NCBI RefSeq assembly: GCF_945269915.1
Contig: NZ_CALYOY010000023.1
Location: forward strand, 1 to 37,176
DNA: 37,176 nucleotides
DNA from: an uncultured Bifidobacterium sp.
GTDB lineage: Bacteria > Actinomycetota > Actinomycetes > Actinomycetales > Bifidobacteriaceae
Direction of reading: 5' to 3'
A model generated the notes under the pieces. The model was not told the DNA's origin. It worked only from the letters and a program-made list of their open reading frames with translations, and ran no database searches. Below, in pieces: positions 1 to 7,660 of this stretch (position 1 is its first letter; every line of letters starts with the position of its first letter). Both the position numbers and the translations under genes were made by a program.

Positions 1-58
1 GCAGCCACATCAGGTGCCCGCACCGCCCCAGCGACCGGATTTCATCGCCACAGCCACG

Positions 59-64
59 TATAAT
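59..64 (+). promoter_or_regulatory. Candidate -10 box for the pnt operon
   Basis: A perfect TATAAT lies 46 bases before the pntAA start codon, which places transcription start near position 71. No good -35 match is visible 17 bases upstream (the sequence there is near CGGATT). The ribosome site GGAAAGGA precedes the ATG at 111. Positions 1-58 hold no gene I can recognise. Confidence 0.5.
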
Positions 65-110
65 CAAGCGTGTTATTCCTTACACATAGAAGTGGTCGGA
101 AAGGAAACCT

Positions 111-1319
111 ATGAGCGGACCCAATGACACTGCGGTCGTGCTCGGTGTACTGGATGAAACAGGCCATGATGAGTCACGAGTGGCTCTGACACCGGACATC
201 GTGACACGACTCAGCAAACAAGGCATCACCTGCATGCTGGAATCCGGAGCGGGGATACCGTCACGCTTCCAGGATGATGACTACAGGCAGGCGGGCGCCC
301 GAATCACCGACAGGGCGACGATCCTGGACAAGGCATCAGTACTGGAGTTCGTGGACCGCCCCGATCCTGAACTGATAAGCCAGATCAAGCCAGGGACCTG
401 GGTGATCGGCATGCTGGGGTCATTCACCGACCAGAAGTACCTGGCCGAACTCGACAAGGCCGGCCTGGTCGGCATCGCCATGGAACGACTGCCCCGTCAG
501 CTCAGCTCGGCCCAGTCCATGGACGAGATGACCTCGCAGAATTCGGTCATGGGGTACAAGGCGGCACTGGTGGCCGCCGATGCCTATGGCTCCTTCTTCC
601 CCATGATGACCACGGCGGCAGGCACCATCCGCCCGGCCAAGGTACTGGTGCTCGGTGCCGGCATTGCCGGCCTTCAGGCCATCGGCACGGCCAAGCGCCT
701 GGGTGCGGTCGTCACCGCCTACGATGTGCGCCCGGCCTCCAAGCAGGAGGTTGAATCCCTGGGTGCCAAGTTCCTCGATCTGGGACTTGACTTCTCCAAG
801 GGGCAGGGTGAGGGCGGTTACGCCCGTCAGCTGACCGAGGAGGAGCAGGCCCGGCAGCAGGAGGCCGTGGACACCAAGGCCGCCGGCTTCGACGTGGTCA
901 TCACCACGGCCAAGGTTCCCGGAGGCAAACCCCCCAGGCTCCTGACGGCCAAGGGTGTGGCCAACCTGCACGCCGGAGCCGTGGTGGTGGATTGCGCAGC
1001 CAGCGATCTGGGCGGAAACGTGGAGGGGTCCCAGGTGGGAACCCACACCACCGATGGCGGAGTGATCATGATCGGCGCCCCCTACCTGGCCAGTGGTGTG
1101 GCCACAACGGCCTCCAACCTGCTGGCCCGGAACGTGGCCGACGTACTGGTGCACTTCGTACGCAACGGATCCCTCAGCATGGACCCGGACGATGAGATAG
1201 ACCAGGCGCTGGTGGTGGCCGCGGCTCCCAGGTCCGGCTCAGCCGCAGGGGCGGATGAGGCAGGGTCCGACACGGCTGAAACCCCTGCAGCCGCCGAAGC
1301 GAAAGGTCAAGACGCATGA
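111..1319 (+). CDS. pntAA: NAD(P) transhydrogenase, alpha subunit 1 (NAD-binding domain I)
   Basis: Soluble cytoplasmic subunit of the proton-translocating transhydrogenase; it binds NAD(H) and exchanges hydride with NADP(H) on PntB. The 402-residue protein has the alanine dehydrogenase/PntA fold: an N-terminal domain containing ESRVALTP near residue 22, the mobile-loop region MDEMTSQNSV near 135-150, and a Rossmann motif GAGIAGLQA near 181 followed by YDVRP. It lacks the membrane helices of the E. coli PntA C-terminus, because these are encoded by the next gene, as in the three-subunit form of the enzyme. The last 35 residues are an Ala/Glu/Ser-rich tail. GGAAAGGA supports the ATG. The stop overlaps the next start (ATGA), so translation is probably coupled. 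Confidence 0.95.
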   Translation: MSGPNDTAVVLGVLDETGHDESRVALTPDIVTRLSKQGITCMLESGAGIPSRFQDDDYRQAGARITDRATILDKASVLEFVDRPDPELISQIKPGTWVIGMLGSFTDQKYLAELDKAGLVGIAMERLPRQLSSAQSMDEMTSQNSVMGYKAALVAADAYGSFFPMMTTAAGTIRPAKVLVLGAGIAGLQAIGTAKRLGAVVTAYDVRPASKQEVESLGAKFLDLGLDFSKGQGEGGYARQLTEEEQARQQEAVDTKAAGFDVVITTAKVPGGKPPRLLTAKGVANLHAGAVVVDCAASDLGGNVEGSQVGTHTTDGGVIMIGAPYLASGVATTASNLLARNVADVLVHFVRNGSLSMDPDDEIDQALVVAAAPRSGSAAGADEAGSDTAETPAAAEAKGQDA

Positions 1320-1645
1320 ACTCCCTGGTCATAGCAATCACCCTCTTCATCCTGGCCCTGCTTATCGGCGTGGAGGTGATCGGCAAGGTTCCGGCCACCC
1401 TCCACACCCCTTTGATGTCCGGAGCCAACTCCATTCACGGCATCGTCATCGTCGGTGTGGTCATCATCGCCGCCGAGGCCCACTCCCCACTCTCCTATGT
1501 CCTCATCTTCCTGGCGGCCATCCTGGGCACCATGAACGTGGTCGGCGGGTATGTGGTCACCGACAGGATGCTGGAGATGTTCAAATCATCCAAACCGGAC
1601 AAGGATGCCAAGGCATCCAAGGATGACGAGGAGGCAGGCAAGTGA
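1316..1645 (+). CDS. pntAB: NAD(P) transhydrogenase, alpha subunit 2 (small membrane subunit)
   Basis: Small membrane subunit (109 residues) that supplies part of the proton channel of the transhydrogenase. Three hydrophobic segments are visible: about residues 2-20, 41-58 and 61-79. The IHGIVIVG stretch matches the family pattern. The C-terminus is a charged Lys/Asp-rich cytoplasmic tail rather than a further domain. The gene is coupled on both sides: its ATG overlaps the pntAA stop by 4 bases, and its TGA overlaps the GTG start of pntB in the same way. The three-gene split seen here is the common alternative to the two-subunit E. coli enzyme. Confidence 0.93.
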   Translation: MNSLVIAITLFILALLIGVEVIGKVPATLHTPLMSGANSIHGIVIVGVVIIAAEAHSPLSYVLIFLAAILGTMNVVGGYVVTDRMLEMFKSSKPDKDAKASKDDEEAGK

Positions 1646-3051
1646 ACGCCCTCGACATCATCACCTGGTTCGTCTACCTGCTTTCGGCCGTCATGTTCGT
1701 CATGGGGCTGCACTTCATGAACTCGCCCAAGACGGCCCGCATGGGTAACCGGGTCTCGGCGGTGGGCATGGTCATCGCCGTGGCCATGGCCTTCATCCAC
1801 CTCTTCGCCACGGGATTCACATCCTCCATGGCCATCATCCTCCTGGTGGCCGGCATCCTGATCGGGGCCCTGGCAGGGGTTTACTCGGCCGAAAAGGTCA
1901 AGATGACGGACATGCCCCAGCTGGTATCCATCTTCAACACGGTCGGAGGTGGAGCGGCCGCCCTGGTCGCACTGAACGACATCCTGACCTCCGAGGGCTC
2001 CCCCACCCTGGTCGTTCTGATCACGGCCGGTCTGGGCGTGGTCATCGGGTCCATCACCTTCACCGGATCCCTGGTGGCGGCCGGCAAGCTGCAGGGTATC
2101 GGCCTGGTCAAGAACCTGAAACTGCCGGCCAAGGCCGTATGGAATGTGGCTTTCGCCCTGCTTACGGTCATCTCCCTGGTCATGCTCTGTCTGAATCCGG
2201 AACGGCGGATGCTCTGGGCCCTGCTGACCGCACTCTTCGCCCTGGGATACGGCCTGGTCTTCGTCATCCCCATCGGCGGCGCCGACATGCCGGTGGTCAT
2301 TTCCGTCCTGAACGCCTGCACTGGTACGGCCGTCGCCATGAACGGCCTGGCCATCGACAATGTGGCCCTGATCGTGGCCGGCGCCCTGGTGGGTGCGGCC
2401 GGAGCAACCCTGTCCGTCCTGATGGCCGAGGCCATGAACCGTCCCCTCCTCAGCGTCCTGGCCGGGGGCTTCGGTGGGTCCTCCTCCGCTGATGCCCAGG
2501 ACCAGGGTGCCCAGGGCACCATGCGGGAGACGACCCCGGATGACGTGGCCGTGCAACTGGTCTATGCCGACAAGGTCATCTTCGTTCCCGGGTTCGGTCT
2601 GGCCCAGGCCCAGGCACAGCGTGAGCTGGCCGATCTGGGCGAACTCCTCAAGGGCAGGGGCGTGGAGGTCTCCTACGCCATCCACCCCGTGGCCGGTCGT
2701 ATGCCCGGACACATGAATGTTCTCCTTGCGGAGGCCAACGTTCCCTATGAGGAGTTGGTGGACCTGGATGAGATCAATCCACAGTTCCCATCGGCCAATG
2801 TCTCCTTGGTGGTCGGCGCCAACGATGTGACCAACCCGGCCGCGCGCAGACCGGGAACCGCGGTATCGGGCATGCCCATCCTCGACGTGGACAAGTCCCA
2901 GAACGTGGTCGTCCTCAAGCGCGGACGCGGCAAGGGCTATGCCGGCATCGAGAATGAGCTCTACTTCAATCCGAACACGCAGATGCTCTTCAACGACGCC
3001 AAGGCCAGCCTCCAGGCCATCATCGCCGCCGTCAAGGAACTGATCGCCTGA
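1642..3051 (+). CDS. pntB: NAD(P) transhydrogenase, beta subunit
   Basis: Membrane and NADP(H)-binding subunit of the transhydrogenase, using the proton motive force to drive hydride transfer from NADH to NADP+. The 469-residue protein starts at GTG within the GTGA overlap with pntAB. Roughly eight or nine hydrophobic helices fill residues 1-275. The C-terminal domain III carries VIFVPGFGLAQAQAQ (near 312-327), the Rossmann loop YAIHPVAGRMPGHMNVLL, then VGANDVTNPAA and KRGRGKGYAGIEN, all typical PntB NADP-site motifs. In a fermentative bifidobacterium the enzyme would supply NADPH for biosynthesis; that role is inference from the family. A hairpin terminator follows. Confidence 0.95.
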   Translation: MNALDIITWFVYLLSAVMFVMGLHFMNSPKTARMGNRVSAVGMVIAVAMAFIHLFATGFTSSMAIILLVAGILIGALAGVYSAEKVKMTDMPQLVSIFNTVGGGAAALVALNDILTSEGSPTLVVLITAGLGVVIGSITFTGSLVAAGKLQGIGLVKNLKLPAKAVWNVAFALLTVISLVMLCLNPERRMLWALLTALFALGYGLVFVIPIGGADMPVVISVLNACTGTAVAMNGLAIDNVALIVAGALVGAAGATLSVLMAEAMNRPLLSVLAGGFGGSSSADAQDQGAQGTMRETTPDDVAVQLVYADKVIFVPGFGLAQAQAQRELADLGELLKGRGVEVSYAIHPVAGRMPGHMNVLLAEANVPYEELVDLDEINPQFPSANVSLVVGANDVTNPAARRPGTAVSGMPILDVDKSQNVVVLKRGRGKGYAGIENELYFNPNTQMLFNDAKASLQAIIAAVKELIA

Positions 3052-3072
3052 TCCCCTGAAGAGATTGCGAAG

Positions 3073-3108
3073 AATGGCCAGGACATCGATTTTCATGCCC
3101 TGGCCATT
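3073..3108 (+). terminator. Terminator of the pnt operon
   Basis: A perfect 10-bp stem, AATGGCCAGG (3073-3082) with CCTGGCCATT (3099-3108), encloses a 16-base loop and lies 21 bases after the pntB stop. A short T-rich stretch follows. No gene is visible from 3109 to 3311; that interval contains only the leader and ribosome site of the aldolase gene. Confidence 0.75.
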
Positions 3109-3311
3109 TCATTGAATCCACGAACCTGTCCGCACCAACCGCCGGGCGACCGGAGCGCACGAAACCAGTTCCGAAAACCCGGGCTTTGGCTTGCCCACCC
3201 GTAGACCGACCCTCCGCCGACCCCAATGGGAACCCGGAGCCATATGCTGATAGGGATTGAACTCGCATCACCGGCAGGTTCCGGGATGGAGACCAGGCTG
3301 AAAGGACAGAC

Positions 3312-4337
3312 ATGCTCTCATTCGTCAACGACTATTCCGAAGGCGCCCACCCTGATGTCCTCCAAAGGCTGATCGACACCAATATGGAGCAGCTTCCCGG
3401 CTACGGCAAGGACCGGTACTGCAGCTCGGCCGCCCAAAAAATCGCCGAGGCCTGCGCCTGCCCCGGGGCCCAGGTCTTCTTCATGGCGGGCGGGACGCAG
3501 ACCAACCAGACCATCATCTCCTGCACCCTCAAACCCTGGCAGGGCGTTGTGGCCGCAGACACCGGGCACGTAAACGTTCATGAGGCTGGCGCCATCGAGG
3601 CCATCGACCATAAGGTCCTGACGGTGGCGGGAGACCGGGGGAAGATCAGGCCGGACACCCTGGAGACCTACCTGGAGGGCTTCTATGCCGATGGCAACCA
3701 CGAGCAGATGGTCTTCCCCGGCATGGTCTACATATCCCATCCCACCGAATACGGCACCCTCTACACCAGGCAGGAGCTCCAGGAACTGTCGAAGATCTGC
3801 CGCAGGTATGAGATTCCCCTCTACCTGGATGGGGCACGGTTGGGATATGGTCTGGTGGCTCCGGGAACCGATGTGGATCTGAAGGACATCGCCGAACTGT
3901 GCGACATCTTCTATATCGGCGGCACCAAGGTCGGAGCCCTCTGCGGAGAGGCGGTGGTCTTCCCCACGGGTGATGCCCCAGAGCATATGAGCACCATGAT
4001 CAAGCGCCGCGGGGCACTCCTGGCCAAGGGGAGGCTCCTGGGCGTCCAGTTCGACGCCCTCTTCACCAATGACCTTTACCGGCGCATCAGCCGCAATGCC
4101 ATCGAGACGGCCGGCCTGATCAAGGAGGCGCTCAGGGCGAAGGGGTACGAGACCTATATGGACTCCCCCACCAACCAGACCTTCGTCGTCGTGGACAACC
4201 AACGGATGGAGGATCTGGCCAGAAGGGTCAAGTTCGACTTCTGGGAGCGCAAGGACGCGGACCATACGGTCATCCGTCTGGCCACCTCATGGGCCACTTC
4301 CAAGGAGGACACCCTGGCCCTGATAGATCTGCTCTGA
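3312..4337 (+). CDS. ltaE: Low-specificity L-threonine aldolase (PLP-dependent)
   Basis: Cytoplasmic fold-type I PLP enzyme expected to cleave L-threonine or L-allo-threonine to glycine and acetaldehyde. The 341-residue length is normal for the family. Visible family features are MLSFVNDYSEGAHPDVL at the N-terminus, MAGGTQTNQT near 58, HVNVHEAGAIEA near 80-91, YLDGARLGYGL near 175, and the PLP lysine K206 in GGTKVGA. The ribosome site GAAAGGA sits five bases before the ATG. The next gene on the same strand is an alcohol dehydrogenase; it could reduce the acetaldehyde made here, but a 256-base gap with its own promoter-like elements argues against a simple operon. Exact substrate stereospecificity cannot be read from the sequence. 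Confidence 0.9.
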   Translation: MLSFVNDYSEGAHPDVLQRLIDTNMEQLPGYGKDRYCSSAAQKIAEACACPGAQVFFMAGGTQTNQTIISCTLKPWQGVVAADTGHVNVHEAGAIEAIDHKVLTVAGDRGKIRPDTLETYLEGFYADGNHEQMVFPGMVYISHPTEYGTLYTRQELQELSKICRRYEIPLYLDGARLGYGLVAPGTDVDLKDIAELCDIFYIGGTKVGALCGEAVVFPTGDAPEHMSTMIKRRGALLAKGRLLGVQFDALFTNDLYRRISRNAIETAGLIKEALRAKGYETYMDSPTNQTFVVVDNQRMEDLARRVKFDFWERKDADHTVIRLATSWATSKEDTLALIDLL

Positions 4338-4468
4338 GCCCGACGGCCCTGGGACGGCTGGGCTTGACACGGTCCAGCCCCTCCCTTCACCCCGGCACTA
4401 TCCCAATCAGGGGTGTGGAGAAGGGAATTGTGGCCAAAATCACAGGGGCTCCGGGTATCTACTTTCTC

Positions 4469-4510
4469 ACAGTCAAACCGGACTGTCGCGCATTCTTTCC
4501 TCAATAGAAT
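4469..4510 (+). promoter_or_regulatory. Promoter with operator-like dyad upstream of adh
   Basis: An exact inverted repeat, ACAGTC (4469-4474) and GACTGT (4481-4486), is separated by six bases. A -10-like TAGAAT lies at 4505-4510. With a 17-base spacer the -35 position would be 4482-4487, inside the right arm of the dyad, an arrangement expected of a repressor site. The predicted transcription start (about 4517) falls at the foot of the hairpin structure listed next. This is inferred from sequence only; I do not recognise the regulator. Confidence 0.45.
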
Positions 4511-4513
4511 CGA

Positions 4514-4569
4514 GGTATTGGCGCTTGGGGAAGAAGGAGACGAAGCAGTCTCCTCCGAAGGTCAATACC
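4514..4569 (+). other. Nested hairpin in the adh 5' leader
   Basis: Two nested perfect stems: outer GGTATTG (4514-4520) with CAATACC (4563-4569), inner AGGAGAC (4535-4541) with GTCTCCT (4548-4554) closing a six-base loop. CTT and GG on the left arm can also pair with CC and AAG on the right with one bulge. The fold ends about 14 bases before the adh ribosome site AAAGGA (near 4582). It could be an mRNA-stabilising 5' structure or a regulatory leader. It matches no riboswitch class I can name. Confidence 0.5.
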
Positions 4570-4593
4570 GATTCAAGGACGAAAGGAACCCAC

Positions 4594-5643
4594 ATGAAGG
4601 CAGTCGTATTCGAGGAGTACAACACATTCCCTGTTCTGAAGGACATGCCCAAACCACAGCCGGGCAGCGGCGAGGTCACGCTCAAGGTCGCCGGCGCAGG
4701 CTGTTGCCATTCCGATGTCTCCGTCTTCCAGGAATACACCCCGGAAACCGGCACCCACACCAAGCCGCCCTTCATTTTGGGCCATGAGACCACAGGCTGG
4801 GTGGATGAGCTGGGCCCCGACGTGCAAGGGATCAAGAAGGGGGACGCCTACCTGGTCTATGGCCCGACCGGTTGCGGCCACTGCCCCCACTGCGTGGCCG
4901 GCCAGGAGAACTACTGCTCCAGCGCGGCCACCAACGAATCCCTGGCCCTTGGCCTGGGCCGGAACGGGGGTATGGCCGAGTACATGACCGTCCCGGTGCG
5001 GAACCTGGTTCCCCTGGGCGATGCCGATCCCATCGGCGCCGCCCCCCTGGCCGACGCGGCCCTGACCCCCTATCACGCCATCAAGGCCAGCATGCCCCAC
5101 CTGGGCGGTGGCGGCAAGTACGCCCTGGTCATCGGCCTGGGTGGCCTGGGCCAGATCGCCATCCAGATACTCCACGCCCTGACCGGCGCCACCATCATCG
5201 CCACCGACACCAAGCCCGAAGCCCTGGCCAAGGCCGAGGCCAAGGGGGCCATAACCGTTCCCAGTGACGAGAACGAGCTGAAGGAGATCCGCAAGATCAC
5301 CCATGGCGAGGGGGTGAACGCCGCCTTCGACTTCGTGGGGATCGCCCCCACCATCGCAGCAGCCCAGGCGGCCGGAGCCGCCGGGTCACGGGTCACCGTG
5401 GTCGGCATCGCAGGCGGCAAGGCGGAGTACGACTGGTACTCCAAGCCCTGGGAACAGGAACTCATGGGGGTCTACTGGGGGTCCATCCCCGAGCTCTACG
5501 ATGTGGCCAACATGTACCGCAATGGGCAGATCCAGACCGAGATCGAGACCTATTCCATGGACGATGCCCTGGTGGCCTACCACAATCTGGTCGATAACAA
5601 GCTGTCGGCCAGGGCGGTGGTCCTCCCCAACGGGAGGCCCTGA
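4594..5643 (+). CDS. Zinc-dependent alcohol dehydrogenase (MDR family)
   Basis: NAD(P)-dependent medium-chain dehydrogenase/reductase, 349 residues, cytoplasmic; it interconverts an alcohol with an aldehyde or ketone. Catalytic zinc ligands are C38 (in AGCCHSD) and the His of LGHETTGW; the structural zinc site is the four-cysteine cluster in GCGHCPHCVAGQENYC. The nucleotide-binding motif is GLGGLGQIAIQ, followed by an acidic residue in ATDTKPEALA, which favours NAD over NADP. The start at 4594 is chosen because AAAGGA lies seven bases upstream and MKAVVFEEY is the usual N-terminus; an in-frame ATG at 4525 falls inside the hairpin leader and is rejected. The true substrate is not determinable, but ethanol/acetaldehyde or secondary alcohols are plausible. 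Confidence 0.9.
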   Translation: MKAVVFEEYNTFPVLKDMPKPQPGSGEVTLKVAGAGCCHSDVSVFQEYTPETGTHTKPPFILGHETTGWVDELGPDVQGIKKGDAYLVYGPTGCGHCPHCVAGQENYCSSAATNESLALGLGRNGGMAEYMTVPVRNLVPLGDADPIGAAPLADAALTPYHAIKASMPHLGGGGKYALVIGLGGLGQIAIQILHALTGATIIATDTKPEALAKAEAKGAITVPSDENELKEIRKITHGEGVNAAFDFVGIAPTIAAAQAAGAAGSRVTVVGIAGGKAEYDWYSKPWEQELMGVYWGSIPELYDVANMYRNGQIQTEIETYSMDDALVAYHNLVDNKLSARAVVLPNGRP

Positions 5644-5657
5644 CCAGGCTCCTGAGA

Positions 5658-5709
5658 GGACGGCCCGGGCCGGTCCGAGGTTCGCCCCGCTACCCGACCG
5701 GGGCCGTCC
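5658..5709 (+). terminator. Strong hairpin after adh, probable terminator
   Basis: GGACGGCCC (5658-5666) pairs perfectly with GGGCCGTCC (5701-5709). A further inner pairing of CCGGTC-type with GACCGG-type sequence extends the stem. There is no clear U tract, so it may act as a 3' stabiliser or an imperfect terminator. Confidence 0.5.
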
Positions 5710-5719
5710 ACCCCTTCGG

Positions 5720-5725
5720 TATACT
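5720..5725 (+). promoter_or_regulatory. Candidate -10 box for tRNA-Gly
   Basis: TATACT lies about 40 bases before the tRNA-Gly gene, placing a start near 5732. The -35 region is poor. The location between the adh hairpin and the tRNA supports its use. Confidence 0.35.
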
Positions 5726-5765
5726 TGGAACATGCCTGAGCGGATTTCTGCCAGGCATCAGTTGT

Positions 5766-5841
5766 GCGGGCATAGCTTAGTTGGTAAAGCGCGACCTTGC
5801 CAAGGTCGAGACCGCGGGTCCGAGTCCCGTTGCCCGCTCCA
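5766..5841 (+). tRNA. tRNA-Gly (anticodon GCC)
   Basis: A full cloverleaf can be drawn: acceptor arms GCGGGCA and TGCCCGC, D stem GCTT/AAGC, anticodon stem CGACC/GGTCG around the loop TTGCCAA (anticodon GCC), and T stem GCGGG/CCCGT. The CCA end is encoded at 5839-5841. Just four bases separate it from the stop codon of the convergent histidine kinase gene. Confidence 0.96.
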
Positions 5842-5845
5842 CGGT

Positions 5846-6802
5846 TCAACCCTCCCTGTGCGGGGTATCCTCCAGGAGCAGATGGACCAGGAAGACTCCC
5901 TCTCCGGCCTCCAGGGTCATGGAACCGCCAAGCGAATCCACCAGGGAATCGACGATGCTCAGCCCCAGGCCGGTGCTTCGGGTCATGGTCCGTGACTGGT
6001 CGTCGGTCTGGAACCGCTCCATGAGCCTGTTCACATCCACCTGCTTGCCCCCGGTTTTGTTTCCGAAGTCCAGATGGATCCTTCCCTGCTCCTTGTTCAG
6101 CTCAATCCAGGCAGAGCCCTGCGCATACTTGAGCCAGTTGCCGATCAGGTTCTGCACGACCCTCCGCATCATGGTCTGGTCCGTGGTCACCTCCACCCCG
6201 GCCTGGATCCCGGGTTCCACGGTGACGGACCGTTCGGTCAGGGCGTCAAAGACGTTGAAGAGCTCCTCCTGGACCAGGGCGGACAGGTTCACCCGGCTCA
6301 GGTCGAGGGCCACCTTCTTCTCCTGGATCAGGTTGAAATCCATCAGATAATGAAGGTAATGGTCCACCGACTCCAGGTTGTTCAGGATCCGATCCAGCTG
6401 ATCCCGGTCGGTCGGTCCCTCCTTGAGCAGCTGGGCGTACCCCCTGGCCACGGTCAGCGGGGTCTTGATGTCATGGGTCAGGTTGGTCAGCATCTGCCGT
6501 ACCTGCCTGGCCTGCTCGGCCTGGGCGACCTGCAGTCGTCGGGTCTTGTCCAGACCGGTGTTGATCCGACCGGCCAGGGTACGGATGGACCCACAGTTGG
6601 AGTCGACGGTCACCGATGCGTTCGTATCACGATGATTGATGTAGTCCAGGTCGGCGCTGATCCTTCTCAGGTCCGCAACCAGCAATCCGAGGACAACCAC
6701 CAGAACGAGGACAATCAGTCCCAGGGCAAGCACTGCCAGGCTCACAGCCCCACCTCCACAGGTCCCGTCTTCGCGGTCCTCCTTCCCGTCGTCATATGCC
6801 AT
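5846..6802 (-). CDS. Sensor histidine kinase with a single membrane segment
   Basis: Membrane-bound kinase (318 residues) that should phosphorylate the response regulator encoded 11 bases upstream in the same operon. One transmembrane helix spans about residues 19-43; there is no extracellular sensor domain, so the signal is probably sensed within the membrane or through a partner. The H box LTHDIKTPLT contains the phospho-accepting H110. The N box is NLIGNWLKYA and the G2-like box is STGLGLSIV. The position of the usual DxGxG box reads DFGNKTGG, an altered form. Context (divergent ABC exporter) points to antimicrobial peptide or envelope stress sensing. This is inferred from gene order; the ligand is unknown. 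No terminator separates its end from the tRNA-Gly gene on the other strand. Confidence 0.88.
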   Translation of the reverse strand: MAYDDGKEDREDGTCGGGAVSLAVLALGLIVLVLVVVLGLLVADLRRISADLDYINHRDTNASVTVDSNCGSIRTLAGRINTGLDKTRRLQVAQAEQARQVRQMLTNLTHDIKTPLTVARGYAQLLKEGPTDRDQLDRILNNLESVDHYLHYLMDFNLIQEKKVALDLSRVNLSALVQEELFNVFDALTERSVTVEPGIQAGVEVTTDQTMMRRVVQNLIGNWLKYAQGSAWIELNKEQGRIHLDFGNKTGGKQVDVNRLMERFQTDDQSRTMTRSTGLGLSIVDSLVDSLGGSMTLEAGEGVFLVHLLLEDTPHREG

Positions 6803-6813
6803 CCCGCCTGACC

Positions 6814-7506
6814 TCAGACCAGGCGGACACCAATGCCCCAGATCGACACGATGTAGCGCTGGTCCCCAGCATACCTGTTCAGGCTGGTCCGCAGGGTGCT
6901 CAGGTGGACGTTCAGGGTGTTCTCAGCATTGATATAGGGCTGGTTCCACACCTCGCGGTAGAGGGCTTCCTTTGCAAAGACCTGGTGGGGATGGTCCATG
7001 AGGAGCTCCAGGATGGCGAACTCCTTCCGGGCCAGATCGACCTGGTGCCCATCCACACTGACCGTATGCTCCATGCGGTCGAGTTCGATTCCCTCGAAGC
7101 TGACCTTGGGATCAGGCAGTTCAGCGGCATCCTTCCCGACCACGATGGCTCCGGACTGGCGCAGCTGCACCTGGACGCGAGCGCGGAGCTCGTCGATGTC
7201 GAAGGGCTTGGTCACATAGTCGTTGGCTCCCTGGTCCAGGAGAGCGACGGTTCTGGTCTTGTCCTGGACGGCCGTGAGGACGACGACCGGAACGGATGAC
7301 CTACGACGGATGGCCTTGAGCACGCTGTCGCCTGTCACCACCGGGAGCATCAGGTCCAGGAGGACCAGGTCCGGTTCCTCCTCCTGGAAACGGGTCAGGG
7401 CCTGCGCCCCGGTCCTGGCCTGGACAACCCTGTAGGTCCCGCCCAACACATCCTTGAGCAGGGCCTGGATATCCTCCTGATCCTCCACCACCAGAATCGT
7501 CGGCAT
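6814..7506 (-). CDS. OmpR-family response regulator
   Basis: DNA-binding response regulator of about 230 residues. The receiver domain has the acidic pair E8-D9 in VVEDQED, the phospho-accepting D51 in LLDLMLP, T/S in VVLTAV, and the conserved lysine in YVTKPFD. The C-terminal half is an OmpR/PhoB winged helix, with KEFAILELLMDHP and the NTLNVHLSTLRTSL recognition-helix region. The start at 7506 is preferred over a more upstream ATG (7533) because AAGGAG sits about six bases before it and the protein then begins MPTILVVED, the usual form. It is first in the operon with the kinase and is divergent from the ABC transporter genes, which it probably controls. Confidence 0.92.
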   Translation of the reverse strand: MPTILVVEDQEDIQALLKDVLGGTYRVVQARTGAQALTRFQEEEPDLVLLDLMLPVVTGDSVLKAIRRRSSVPVVVLTAVQDKTRTVALLDQGANDYVTKPFDIDELRARVQVQLRQSGAIVVGKDAAELPDPKVSFEGIELDRMEHTVSVDGHQVDLARKEFAILELLMDHPHQVFAKEALYREVWNQPYINAENTLNVHLSTLRTSLNRYAGDQRYIVSIWGIGVRLV

Positions 7507-7598
7507 GCCTCTCCTTTCCCCACTCACCCCCATGCTACCGAAATCGTCAGGCCAGACCGGCCGATGGGAGGAGGATTTATGTTATTCTTAATGATTCC

Positions 7599-7627
7599 TT
7601 GACTCGGGGGTAAGAAAGCCATCCTAA
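7599..7627 (+). promoter_or_regulatory. Possible promoter of the ABC transporter operon
   Basis: In the 154-base divergent region between the response regulator and the ABC genes, TTGACT (7599-7604) is a good -35. The hexamer 17 bases later is TCCTAA (7622-7627), a weak -10, consistent with a promoter that needs an activator. An AT-rich stretch at about 7576-7597 may hold the response regulator site and the minus-strand promoter. I cannot define a clear direct repeat. Confidence 0.35.
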
Positions 7628-7660
7628 GGTCGTAGGTAGTCCCAAGCAGAAAGGAACCCC

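Noticed and set aside
420-1154. Long minus-strand open frame opposite pntAA
   Set aside because: Gly/His-rich translation with no family motifs; it is the mirror of a GC-rich coding frame.
1495-3096. 533-codon minus-strand open frame opposite pntAB and pntB
   Set aside because: Composition is rich in Gly, His, Asp and Gln with no domain; the plus-strand pnt genes are unambiguous and tightly coupled.
4338-4400. Possible terminator after threonine aldolase
   Set aside because: Only five-base stems (AGCCC with GGGCT) and no T tract; too weak to list.
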